From the NCBI GenBank assembly GCA_016938015.1, contig JAFGVL010000037.1, positions 1-51,593 of the forward strand: a stretch of DNA of 51,593 nt. Reading direction: 5' to 3'. How positions within the stretch are numbered: position 1 is the first letter of the stretch; each line of letters begins with the position of its first letter. The notes below the pieces were generated by a model. It did not search any database and was not told the DNA's origin. It saw only the letters and a program-made list of their open reading frames with translations. This document shows positions 35,407-44,141 of this stretch, one piece after another. The position numbers were made by a program, and so were the translations under genes. The stretch is from Paludibacteraceae bacterium. GTDB lineage: Bacteria; Bacteroidota; Bacteroidia; Bacteroidales; Paludibacteraceae.

Positions 35407-37932
35407 CTATTTATTAAAAATTCCTCTAATAAGTTCTTTCCCGCCTTCTTTTATGTTTTCTCCGGCTTTTTTCACTTCAGGAGCCAACTCTTCTTTTACT
35501 TGTTGTTTCATTTCATTCACTTGCTCTTTAGCCACTACTTTAGCTTCTTCCACTTTAACTTTTGCCTGACTTTTAATGGTTGCTGCCGCATCTTGCAACA
35601 TTTCTTTGGTTTCTATTTTAACTTTTGGATTACTAAAAGTACCACCTAGCCTTAATCCTACTTTACTCATTTTAATTAGCGTAGTTTCAGGCGTTGGCAT
35701 ATCCAGTTTCATGGTATAATCGATAGTTTGATCTATACCGGTAGACCCATTACCTACGTTTATTTTAGTGGCACCACAAGTTACATCAAATGGAGATGTA
35801 TATACTCTACCATCTTTAATTTCGTAAGGAATGGTCATTTTATTTAACTCCGGATTTTTAAGTTCGTCTCTATTTAAAACTGTTCCAAGCACATTAAATG
35901 TTTTTACATTTTTTATAGCCACATCTTCGGTACTTAATACTCCTTTTGCAAACAAGGTATTAATAACAGGCATCATATCATTACCCAATTTGGTTTTCAT
36001 TTCCATAGTAGTAGAAAATCTGCCGGATGCTTTTTCAAACATAGGCACCAGTTTTTGAACTGTTTCTACTTGTTTAAACACCTCTGTAAAGAGCACATTA
36101 TTGATTTTTAAATCCATATCAACATCCGGACTTTTTTTGTTTTGAGTGCTATACATTCCGTTCATCAACATACTTCCTCCCATGGCAGAAAGGCTAATGT
36201 TTTTAAATATCAATTTAGAATCGGCCATTTCGAGGATTCCTTTGGCATTGTTAATTTCAATTTTATCGTACACAATTTTCTTAAACGACGAGTTCAACGT
36301 GAAATTTAAATTTGAAGGAATTTCGATAATTGTCATCGCTGCAGTATCGGTTGCCGTAGTTTGTTCTGAAGTGGATGAGCTCATCAAATCATCTAAATTA
36401 AGATATTCTGAATTGGTAGTAAGCGTTCCTTTTAAGGTTTCATCTTTTAAAAAGTAAGGAATAAAGTTTTCTAGTTTTCCACTTCCATTCAAATCACTTT
36501 TACCAATTTTTACTTGTAAAATAGGAAGACTCACAAATTTAGGATTGAAAACTAAACTCGCTTTTTTAATTTCCAAATCATTTGGTAAACTGGTAGTTTT
36601 TAGCACCATATTGGCTAAATTAAGTTTTCCGTCGAAAAAGAATTTATCGTATTGTCCTTTATCATAATACGACATTTTTCCTTTCAATTTTAAATCGGCA
36701 TCTACAATGCCCGACAACTCCATGCTATCCAACGGATAAACATCTTTTATCATGCCTAAATTTAAAACTCCTTTCACAAAAAGGTCTATATTAGGGTCGC
36801 TCATAGGAGTAGCTAATTTCAGGTTGCCTTGAAAAGGGTTTCCTCCCAATACAAAAACAAATTTTTTCACATCAACTTTGGTGGCATCTAAAGTGCCTCC
36901 GGGGTTTGAAATAGTTGCATCTATGTTTATCTTATCTACCGATTTTGGCAAAGCCGGATATTTAAACCAAGCTTCGGACACCAACATATTTACGTTAAAA
37001 GAGGGGTAAATGCTATCTATATAAAGCCCTTTAACATAGGCATCTAATTTTACCTTTCCTTTGGTTTGAATATCTTCAAAATCTTTGGCATAAATAGCCG
37101 GTATTAACGATAAAATTTGTTTGAAATCGGTTCCCGGTGTGTTTAATTTAATGTCCATATCAAAACCATTATCCAACACCTTTAACCAACCATTCAACTG
37201 AAAATCAATAGCATTTATCTTTGAGTTATTTTTGCTCAAGGTAAATATCATATTTTTCAAATCGGCATTTATTTCTACATCCAACAAGGCACTCATTTTT
37301 TTCAAATAAGCAACATTATCCATTTCCAAGGTAATTTCTCCGGCAGTAGTGCTTGTTTCGAGGGTAGTAGTTTCGGCTGTCATATCCCCCGAAAGGGTAT
37401 GGTTTAAATTCTCCAACGAAAACATGATTTTTGATTTATCGTCCTTATACTTGATTTTTCCGTTTTCAATAATCAATTTTTTCAACGATAATTTAAATGG
37501 CGATGAGGTGGTATCTTCGGGCGTTGCTACCGAATCGGGTTTTGTGATATCCCAATTTACATGACCGTTTTGCAGTACATGTGCATAAACCGACGGATTA
37601 TCAAGAAGGATTTTATTTACCTTGTACCCATCGTCAGAGAACAAACTCTTTAAATCGACCACCACTGCGGCTTCCTTAACAGAAACCAAGGTGTCTTTGC
37701 TAAACTCTCCCACACCAACAATATAAAAATTTTCCAATTGAATACTTGCATTTGGAAAGTTTCTAATAAAGCTCAAATTAACATCGCTAAAGCCAACTTT
37801 GGCATTTAAACTTTTATTGGCTTGTTCTAATACAGCTTGTTGTATTTTATCTTTAAATAAAAATGGAGCTGATAGTAATACGCCAAAAATGGCCACCAGT
37901 ACAATACCTGTAATTAATAAGAACTTTTTCAT
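35407..37932 (-). CDS. AsmA family envelope protein
   Basis: The 841-aa protein has one N-terminal membrane segment (about 5-25) followed by a long beta-rich periplasmic region. The start KVGFSDVNLSFIRNFPNASIQLENFYIVG is typical of the AsmA N-terminal domain, and the part near 640-760 (GVLSTEDVAIKNVKTFNVLG and ATKINVGNGSTG) resembles the AsmA C-terminal domain. AsmA-like proteins are long bridge-like proteins thought to help lipid transport or outer membrane homeostasis. The last 60 residues are lysine- and glutamate-rich and helical. Palindromic repeats flank the gene on both sides (35243-35374 and 37964-38269). Confidence 0.9.
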   Translation of the reverse strand: MKKFLLITGIVLVAIFGVLLSAPFLFKDKIQQAVLEQANKSLNAKVGFSDVNLSFIRNFPNASIQLENFYIVGVGEFSKDTLVSVKEAAVVVDLKSLFSDDGYKVNKILLDNPSVYAHVLQNGHVNWDITKPDSVATPEDTTSSPFKLSLKKLIIENGKIKYKDDKSKIMFSLENLNHTLSGDMTAETTTLETSTTAGEITLEMDNVAYLKKMSALLDVEINADLKNMIFTLSKNNSKINAIDFQLNGWLKVLDNGFDMDIKLNTPGTDFKQILSLIPAIYAKDFEDIQTKGKVKLDAYVKGLYIDSIYPSFNVNMLVSEAWFKYPALPKSVDKINIDATISNPGGTLDATKVDVKKFVFVLGGNPFQGNLKLATPMSDPNIDLFVKGVLNLGMIKDVYPLDSMELSGIVDADLKLKGKMSYYDKGQYDKFFFDGKLNLANMVLKTTSLPNDLEIKKASLVFNPKFVSLPILQVKIGKSDLNGSGKLENFIPYFLKDETLKGTLTTNSEYLNLDDLMSSSTSEQTTATDTAAMTIIEIPSNLNFTLNSSFKKIVYDKIEINNAKGILEMADSKLIFKNISLSAMGGSMLMNGMYSTQNKKSPDVDMDLKINNVLFTEVFKQVETVQKLVPMFEKASGRFSTTMEMKTKLGNDMMPVINTLFAKGVLSTEDVAIKNVKTFNVLGTVLNRDELKNPELNKMTIPYEIKDGRVYTSPFDVTCGATKINVGNGSTGIDQTIDYTMKLDMPTPETTLIKMSKVGLRLGGTFSNPKVKIETKEMLQDAAATIKSQAKVKVEEAKVVAKEQVNEMKQQVKEELAPEVKKAGENIKEGGKELIRGIFNK

Positions 37933-37963
37933 AGTAGTATGTTTTTATTTAATATATTTTTTG

Positions 37964-38055
37964 GAACGCTAATGACGCAAATTAGGCAAATTAACACAAA
38001 TCTTTTAACTGATTATAATTCTTTGATTTGCGTTTTTTATGCGTCATTTGCGTTC
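37964..38055. repeat. Palindromic repeat with CGCAAAT arms, copy C
   Basis: It opens with GAACGC, ends with GCGTTC and has arms of ATGACGCAAATT-type units that are complementary to ATTTGCG...GCGTCATTTGCG on the other side. The arms match those of copies A and B, but the centre is different in sequence. It begins 31 bases upstream of the AsmA start. Confidence 0.75.
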
Positions 38056-38131
38056 AGATACTTTTTTTCAAAGGCTAACAAAAATACAAATTATCTTTTT
38101 GTATTCCGCTTCCTTCCATGATAAAAATATG

Positions 38132-38139
38132 TAAATTTG
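38132..38139 (+). promoter_or_regulatory. Possible -7 box for the nitroreductase gene
   Basis: TAAATTTG matches TAnnTTTG. If used, the leader would be about 165 bases and would contain repeat copy D as an RNA hairpin. No -33 element was found at the right distance. Confidence 0.3.
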
Positions 38140-38166
38140 CCAAGCAACTATCCAAAAAAGAAATAA

Positions 38167-38269
38167 GAACGCAAATGACACAAATAAACGCAAATCTATT
38201 CTACTTTTTTAAAAGGAGTTTAAACTATTAATTTGTGATGATTTGCGCATTTTTGCGTTATTTGCGTTC
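38167..38269. repeat. Palindromic repeat with CGCAAAT arms, copy D
   Basis: GAACGCAAATGACACAAAT at the left pairs with ATTTGCG-type units and GCGTTATTTGCGTTC at the right. The arm sequences match copies A-C; the roughly 45-base centre is unrelated. It lies 40 bases before the nitroreductase ATG. Confidence 0.75.
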
Positions 38270-38309
38270 TGTTTATAACTAGATACCAAAAAAAAAATCC
38301 ATAAACACG

Positions 38310-39053
38310 ATGATTAAAACCCTTACCAACCACCGAAGCATTCGTACATATACGTCTCAGCAAATTGACAAACAAACTATGGCGGAACTTTTAGAAGCCT
38401 CCTGCCGAGCTTCTAACACGGGCAATATGCAAACATACAGCATAATTGTATCTACCGACGAAAAAATAAAAGCAGCCTTGGCTCCTTACCATTTTAATCA
38501 AAAAATGGTAACACAAGCCCCTGCAGTAGTTACTTTTTGTGTAGATTTTAACCGTTTTAACAAGTGGTGCCAACAACGCAATGCGGTGCCCGGGTATGAT
38601 AACTTCCTTTCTTTTTCTTCAGGGATGATTGACGCTACCTTAGCAGCGCAAAATTTTTGCCTAGCTGCCGAAAGCAAAGGCTTGGGCATCTGTTACCTTG
38701 GCACCACCACCTACACCGCCAAAAAGATTATAGAAATACTTAAACTCCCTAAATTTGTAGTGCCCGTAACAACTGTTACCGTAGGTTACCCCAACGAAAC
38801 GCCCAATTTAGAAGACCGTTTGCCGCTAGAAGGTGTAGTACACTACGAAACGTATAAAGATTACTTACCAACTGATATTGACACTATTTACCGTGAAAAA
38901 GAAAGCTCCGAAAAATACAAACAGTTTACGGCAGAAAACAACAAAGAAACCTTAGCACAAGTTTTTACCGATGTGCGCTATACAAAAGCAAATAATGAGC
39001 ATTTCTCTAAAGAATTATTGGCGGTTTTAAAAGAACAGGGGTTTTGGGAGTAA
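38310..39053 (+). CDS. Nitroreductase family NAD(P)H-dependent oxidoreductase (NfsA-like)
   Basis: The 247-aa protein is an FMN-dependent oxidoreductase. The start LTNHRSIRTYTSQQI contains the flavin-binding RSIR motif, ASNTGNMQTYSIIV is the second flavin contact region and AAESKGLGICYLGTTTY the third. The order and the C-terminal tail, with DRLPLEGVVHYETY, fit the NfsA/FRP group, which reduces nitro compounds, quinones or flavins. The physiological substrate is unknown. It diverges from the AsmA gene and converges with the phosphate transporter gene. Confidence 0.92.
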   Translation: MIKTLTNHRSIRTYTSQQIDKQTMAELLEASCRASNTGNMQTYSIIVSTDEKIKAALAPYHFNQKMVTQAPAVVTFCVDFNRFNKWCQQRNAVPGYDNFLSFSSGMIDATLAAQNFCLAAESKGLGICYLGTTTYTAKKIIEILKLPKFVVPVTTVTVGYPNETPNLEDRLPLEGVVHYETYKDYLPTDIDTIYREKESSEKYKQFTAENNKETLAQVFTDVRYTKANNEHFSKELLAVLKEQGFWE

Positions 39054-39070
39054 AAATAGGGCATCTTGTA

Positions 39071-39256
39071 AAGACGCACTGCTGTGCGTCTTAAAAAACA
39101 ATATCCATTCGATTATGGGAAATCTATAGAGACAGTGTGCGCACCGTCTCTACAGACAACCTAATAAACATAAAAATGAGTCGCAATACTTTCCGTCTCA
39201 TTAAAAAAAACGATGTTGGTATTTACAAAAAAAGAGACGCACAGCTGTGCGTCTCT
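39071..39256. repeat. Cluster of three GACGCAC-type palindromes
   Basis: Three palindromes lie in the 235-base gap between convergent genes. The first pairs AAGACGCAC (39071-39079) with GTGCGTCTT (39084-39092). The second pairs TAGAGAC (39127-39133) with GTCTCTA (39146-39152) around a GTG...CAC core. The third (39233-39256) is a perfect 24-base palindrome of AGAGACGCAC and its complement around AGCT. All share AGAGAC/GTCTCT ends and sit in similar TACA contexts. They could be terminators for both genes, REP-like elements, or protein-binding sites. Confidence 0.85.
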
Positions 39257-39288
39257 ACAAGGATACCATCACTAATGATAATATAATT

Positions 39289-40323
39289 TTATATAAACAA
39301 TTTAATAATAAAGTAGACGAATGCCGCTAACAAGGCACTAACAGGAATAGTTAACACCCAAGCCCACATCAAATTAACAGTTATACCCCATCGCACTGCC
39401 GAAAGCCTTTTGATAGCTCCCGATCCAATAATAGCTCCCGTAATGGTATGTGTTGTACTTACCGGAATTTTTAAAATTTCGGTAAGGTATAGTGTTAATG
39501 CACCGGCAGTTTCGGCAGCAACACCCTCCAAGGGAGTAACTTTGGTAATTTTTGTTCCCATAGTTCTAACAATACGCCAACCACCAAACATAGTACCCAA
39601 GGCAATTGCGGTAAAACAAGCTATCGGCACCCACGTTACGTCTTTTATATCGGCAACATTAGCTATACCCATAGTGGGGTCTATATCATGATACGCAAAC
39701 AATGCAGCTGCAATAATACCCATTACTTTTTGCGAATCATTTAACCCATGACCAATACTAAATAAGGCAGAAGATACTAACTGAAGTTTTTTAAACCATT
39801 TCTCTGCTTTATGAGGATTCGTTTTTTTAAATAGAGTTAAAATTAGCGTGGTAATAATTAAAGACATTATCATACCGATTAATGGAGCCAATACAATAAA
39901 TGAAGCAATTTTAATAATAACAGAGGCTTTAATGGCATAAAAACCTGCAGAAGCAATAGCAGCTCCGGCAAAACCTCCAATTAATGTATGCGACGAGGAA
40001 GAAGGAATACCAAACCACCAAGTAAGTAAATTCCAACTAATAGCAGCAATAATTCCGGATAAGATAATTAATAAGCCGTTAAAACCCACTAAAAATTCGG
40101 GGATAACCGATTTTGAAACCGTATTAGCAATACCAAATTCGCCAATAATGTATTTGGCAATAAAAAACGCTACAAAATTAAAAAATGCCGCCCAAAGTAC
40201 AGCTTGAAAAGGGGTTAAAACTTTTGTAGAAACAATTGTAGCAATAGAATTTGCCGCATCGTGAAAACCATTAATAAAATCGAATACAATACAAAGAAAA
40301 ATAATAATAAGGAGTAAGGTCAT
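39289..40323 (-). CDS. pit: Inorganic phosphate transporter, PiT family
   Basis: This inner membrane carrier takes up phosphate with cations. The 344-aa protein has about ten membrane segments. The duplicated family signature is visible as FINGFHDAANSIATIVSTK near the start and as SALFSIGHGLNDSQKVMGI in the second half, with GALTLYLTEILKIPVSTTHTI-type sequence near the end of the chain. It is shorter than E. coli PitA because the central hydrophilic loop is small. It follows a DUF47 gene with a 20-base gap, a standard pairing. Confidence 0.95.
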   Translation of the reverse strand: MTLLLIIIFLCIVFDFINGFHDAANSIATIVSTKVLTPFQAVLWAAFFNFVAFFIAKYIIGEFGIANTVSKSVIPEFLVGFNGLLIILSGIIAAISWNLLTWWFGIPSSSSHTLIGGFAGAAIASAGFYAIKASVIIKIASFIVLAPLIGMIMSLIITTLILTLFKKTNPHKAEKWFKKLQLVSSALFSIGHGLNDSQKVMGIIAAALFAYHDIDPTMGIANVADIKDVTWVPIACFTAIALGTMFGGWRIVRTMGTKITKVTPLEGVAAETAGALTLYLTEILKIPVSTTHTITGAIIGSGAIKRLSAVRWGITVNLMWAWVLTIPVSALLAAFVYFIIKLFI

Positions 40324-40343
40324 GGCTATTTTAATTAAAATGA

Positions 40344-40997
40344 TTAGGCATACTTTATTAAAATAGTTTTTATAGACTTACTTACAGCATTGATACTATT
40401 GGTAGATTTTTCAAGTTCTTTCATGATTTGTGTCAGTTTAAGAACTTCTATAGCATTTCTTTCTTCGTTAAAGCAATCTAAAATAAAGTGTTCGTAAATT
40501 TCATCGCCCTCTTTTTCGAGGTTTTTCATATTGATGCATTTTTCTAACACTAAAGCAGATTTGTATTTCAAATTGTCTAACAAATACATGGCCTCCTTAA
40601 TTTCTATACACCCTTTTTGTATTACTTTAGAAAACTCGCAGGCCTTGTTATAAGGCAAAACTTTAGGTTGATACATTACCACTCTTTTAGCCGAACTATT
40701 AATAAAATCGATAACGTCATCCAAATGGTCGGCTAACAAACGGATATCTTCTCTATCAAAAGGGGTAATAAACGTATCGTTCAGTTCATCAAAAATATGG
40801 TTGGTTATCCCATCACATTTTCTTTCTACATCTTTAATTTGATTGTAAACCTCTTGACGTTGTTCTTGGGTGTTGGCTGCCAAAAAATCCACTAAAAGAT
40901 TACTGGCTTCTACCAAGGTATCGGCAGATTCTTTAAATAATGGAAAAAAAACACTTTCTTTTGGCAAAAGGAAAGAGAAAATAGCGTTAAATTTCAT
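40344..40997 (-). CDS. DUF47 family PhoU-like protein
   Basis: The 217-aa helical protein belongs to the DUF47 (PF01865) family, related in fold to PhoU. It has the acidic segment VERKCDGITNHIFDELNDTF and the region DREDIRLLADHLDDVIDFI, typical for the family. Members are encoded beside PiT transporters and probably regulate phosphate flux. Here it is 20 bases upstream of pit, so the two form an operon. The metal-binding Glu and Asp residues of the PhoU-type helices are present. Confidence 0.93.
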   Translation of the reverse strand: MKFNAIFSFLLPKESVFFPLFKESADTLVEASNLLVDFLAANTQEQRQEVYNQIKDVERKCDGITNHIFDELNDTFITPFDREDIRLLADHLDDVIDFINSSAKRVVMYQPKVLPYNKACEFSKVIQKGCIEIKEAMYLLDNLKYKSALVLEKCINMKNLEKEGDEIYEHFILDCFNEERNAIEVLKLTQIMKELEKSTNSINAVSKSIKTILIKYA

Positions 40998-41132
40998 CGT
41001 AGTTTATTAAGTTGGTTTTATTCTATTCGTATTACTCGGAGACAAATTTTAAAAACATTCAAAATAACGCAATAAATATTACATTTATATTACAATTGTG
41101 TGTCAATATTGGAGTTTTTATCAACACTTTTA

Positions 41133-42563
41133 TTAAAACAATCCAACGCTAAATTGGTTTATCGTTTCATAAAAATAACTCAAAATACCTAAGAATAAAG
41201 TCCCAATCACACAAATAAAGAGTCCTAACTTTGAAGATGTATCTGTTTTAACGGTTGTAATAGGTGTTTCATTTTTTGTAATAAACATTGCCTTTACAAC
41301 AATTAAATAATAGTATAATGATATTACGGTATTGATAAGAGCAATAAACACAAGTGCATAATACTTCATTTCGGCAGCAGCCATAAACACAAAGAACTTA
41401 CTAAAGAATCCGGCAAATGGAGGTATACCTGCTAACGAGAACAAAAAAAGCATCATTATAACACTTAATTTCGGATTGGTTTGATACAAACCATTGTAGT
41501 CTGTAATAGATTCTTTTTTACTGTGATTTTCTAAAATGGACACCACCGCAAAAATACCTAAGTTAGAAACCAAATATACAAGTAAGTAAAACACTACCGA
41601 CGACATACCAAGAGCTGTACCCGGCAACAAGCCCAACATAATATATCCTGCTTGTGAGATAGAAGAAAATGCCAAAAACCGTTTCATGTTTTGTTGGCGC
41701 ATAGCAAATAAATTTCCGACAGTAATCGTTACTACAATTAGGCCATACACTACGAATTCCCACGAATCGAAAATATTATTAAACACCTTATAAAGAACTA
41801 TCATAAGTGCATACACTGCTGCTCCTTTGGATACTACCGATAAAAAAGCTGTTATATTTGTAGGAGCTCCTTGATACACATCGGCGGTCCATAAATGAAA
41901 AGGCACTAAGGATATTTTAAACGCCATACCTGCAATAAAAAATACCATAGCCAACAATTGTATAGAGGTAGGTTTAACCAAACCACTTAACGCATCAAAA
42001 TACAAGCCTGCTTCTCCTACTGCACCATAAAACATAGATAAGCCATATAACAGAATTCCGGATGAGAAAGCCGCCATCAATATAAATTTAGCACCTGCTT
42101 CGACCGATTCTTTTGAGTATTTATTGTAGGCAATTAAAGCAGCCAATGGCAACGACGCCAACTCTAAACCAATATAAAACAACAAGAAATGACCCGACGA
42201 AATCATCAAATCCATTCCCAGTAAGGTAGAAATGATTAAAATATATACTTCCGATTTTTTATGGTTGGTATAGGCATTATTCAGCCATGTTTTTGATTGT
42301 AAAAAAACCAATAACACCCCCACATTAAGTATCGATTTAACCACCGCATTCATCCTATCGGCAACAAACATTCCTCCAAAAGCTTCGCCTTCGTTCAACG
42401 GAAGAAATCCGACAAGAGTTGTAGCTAAAAACAGAAAACAAGCTATGCTATCAAAATATTTTTTTAGGTTATTTGATGCAAACAAATCAAGAACAATTAA
42501 TGCAACAAGTAGGAATATCAACAAAAACTCCGTACGCATTAACAATATGGTTTCTATATTCAT
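41133..42563 (-). CDS. nuoN: NADH-quinone oxidoreductase subunit N
   Basis: NuoN is one of three antiporter-like membrane subunits of complex I and forms part of a proton channel. The 476-aa protein has about 14 membrane segments. The conserved glutamate E134 of the fifth helix lies in IGLELASLPL, and the lysine-bearing helix region contains SLVPFHLWTADVYQGAP. It is the last gene of the operon nuoA-N, 70 bases after nuoM, the largest gap in the operon. Confidence 0.97.
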   Translation of the reverse strand: MNIETILLMRTEFLLIFLLVALIVLDLFASNNLKKYFDSIACFLFLATTLVGFLPLNEGEAFGGMFVADRMNAVVKSILNVGVLLVFLQSKTWLNNAYTNHKKSEVYILIISTLLGMDLMISSGHFLLFYIGLELASLPLAALIAYNKYSKESVEAGAKFILMAAFSSGILLYGLSMFYGAVGEAGLYFDALSGLVKPTSIQLLAMVFFIAGMAFKISLVPFHLWTADVYQGAPTNITAFLSVVSKGAAVYALMIVLYKVFNNIFDSWEFVVYGLIVVTITVGNLFAMRQQNMKRFLAFSSISQAGYIMLGLLPGTALGMSSVVFYLLVYLVSNLGIFAVVSILENHSKKESITDYNGLYQTNPKLSVIMMLFLFSLAGIPPFAGFFSKFFVFMAAAEMKYYALVFIALINTVISLYYYLIVVKAMFITKNETPITTVKTDTSSKLGLFICVIGTLFLGILSYFYETINQFSVGLF

Positions 42564-42633
42564 GTGTTAAAAATTTATTTTATGTTACTATCATATTAAA
42601 TTTACATCCGGTTCAACAACTAACGAACGTATT

Positions 42634-44121
42634 TTAAAGCTTACCTATAATTGAAGTTAAACTCTCGTTAATAATATCGGACGAAAAGAAAGGAATTATC
42701 CCTATAAATGCAATAAAAACAATTAATGTTACGGAAGCTATCTTTTCGTACCAAAATGCATCTGTTAGGTTTTCGTGGTGTTTATCTTGAACCGGACCAA
42801 ATAAAATTTTACCTATCACACGCAATATATACACGGCTGTAATTACAATGGAGGCACAAGCTACAATAGTAAGCACTCTATGAAAAGTGTCGGCATGTTG
42901 AAAAGCTCCTACAAAAATGGTCATTTCAGAAACAAACCCGCTCAAACCCGGAAGACCCAATGAAGCTAACCCTGCAATAACCCAACATACCGCCAAAAAC
43001 GGCATTATTTTCATTAAACCACCCATTTCATTAATTAAACGAGTATGTGTACGACCGTAAATACTTCCGATTAAGGCAAAGAAAAGTGCCGTCATTAATC
43101 CATGCGAAAGCATTTGAAGTATAGCCCCTGTCATGGCTGTTCTATTTAACATTAAAATAGCAAAAAGAACCAAGCCGCAGTGACTTACCGAAGAGTAAGC
43201 ATTGATATACTTCAAGTCTTTTTGTACAATTGCTCCAAAAGCACCATACACTACACTAATACCGGTTAATACTAAAAATAAGGTGGTATATGTATCAGCA
43301 CCTTCGGGCATTAAATAAATGGCTACACGAAAACAACCGTACCCTCCTAATTTCATTAGCACCCCTGCGTGAAGCATAGATACTGCTGTTGGCGCAGAGG
43401 CATGTCCATCGGGCGACCAAGTATGGAATGGGAATAAAGCCCCAAGCACACCAAAACCTAAAAATGTAAGCGGAAAAAATAAGTTTTGAGCCTCAACAGG
43501 AATATGTACTTTAGCTATTTCTAAAATATTCATTGTTAAAGGTCCGCCTTCGGCATTCGAATTGAAATAAATGCCTAATATTCCGAGTAAAAGAAAAGCC
43601 GAACCCCCCATTAACATAAGGGTAAGTTTCATGGCTGAATATTCTTTCCGACCGGTTCCCCAAAGTCCAATTAACAAATACATTGGAATAAGAGCTACCT
43701 CGTAAAACAAAAACATGGAAAATAAATCGATAGAGATAAAAAAACCATATACTCCGGTAGAAAGCATTAAAAACCAAAGGAAAAATTCTTTTACTTGTTC
43801 TTTTAGTCCCCAAGTTGCAAATACCCCTGTAAATACAATGATAGAAGATAAAATAATCATCAGCACCGAAATACCGTCAACCCCTAACGACAACTTGATA
43901 TTGAAGGATGGATACCATAGCAAATCTGATTGAAAATACATTACTTCATTAGGAGCCAACGCTTTTGCCTGCATATAAGCATATAATAATACAAAAGATG
44001 TAGCCAAAAGCAAACTTGCTCCTACGGCCATCAATATTTTAATTTGCTTTGCATCTCTAAGCATAGCCACTCCACCCATCAACAAAAGTGGAATAATAAC
44101 AAATAAATATAATAAATTCAT
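42634..44121 (-). CDS. nuoM: NADH-quinone oxidoreductase subunit M
   Basis: NuoM is the middle antiporter-like subunit of complex I. The 495-aa protein has about 14 membrane segments, the conserved glutamate E141 in LFYEVALIPMYLLIG and the channel-lysine region ALFPFHTWSPDGHASAPT. The length is close to the usual 500 or so residues. It lies between nuoL and nuoN with short gaps, and the gene order is the standard one. Confidence 0.98.
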   Translation of the reverse strand: MNLLYLFVIIPLLLMGGVAMLRDAKQIKILMAVGASLLLATSFVLLYAYMQAKALAPNEVMYFQSDLLWYPSFNIKLSLGVDGISVLMIILSSIIVFTGVFATWGLKEQVKEFFLWFLMLSTGVYGFFISIDLFSMFLFYEVALIPMYLLIGLWGTGRKEYSAMKLTLMLMGGSAFLLLGILGIYFNSNAEGGPLTMNILEIAKVHIPVEAQNLFFPLTFLGFGVLGALFPFHTWSPDGHASAPTAVSMLHAGVLMKLGGYGCFRVAIYLMPEGADTYTTLFLVLTGISVVYGAFGAIVQKDLKYINAYSSVSHCGLVLFAILMLNRTAMTGAILQMLSHGLMTALFFALIGSIYGRTHTRLINEMGGLMKIMPFLAVCWVIAGLASLGLPGLSGFVSEMTIFVGAFQHADTFHRVLTIVACASIVITAVYILRVIGKILFGPVQDKHHENLTDAFWYEKIASVTLIVFIAFIGIIPFFSSDIINESLTSIIGKL

Positions 44122-44141
44122 ATTCTAAATTTTTCAGAGTT

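Larger units (their letters stand above)
37933..38309. other. 377-base intergenic region with two palindromic repeats
   Basis: This region between the divergent AsmA and nitroreductase genes holds repeat copies C and D, about 110 bases of AT-rich sequence between them with a -7-like box (38132-38139), and no credible gene. Confidence 0.7.

Noticed and set aside
35341-35649. Plus-strand frame of 102 residues across repeat B and the AsmA gene end
   Set aside because: The sequence is dominated by Phe and His from the complement of a Lys/Glu-rich coiled coil and by repeat arms, so it is not a plausible protein.
40344-40997. PhoU itself
   Set aside because: The protein has the DUF47 pattern and pairs with a PiT gene; there are no pst genes nearby, so DUF47 is the better call.
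43511-43813. 100-residue minus-strand frame inside nuoM
   Set aside because: It lies in another frame of a well-conserved gene; composition is unlike a real protein.
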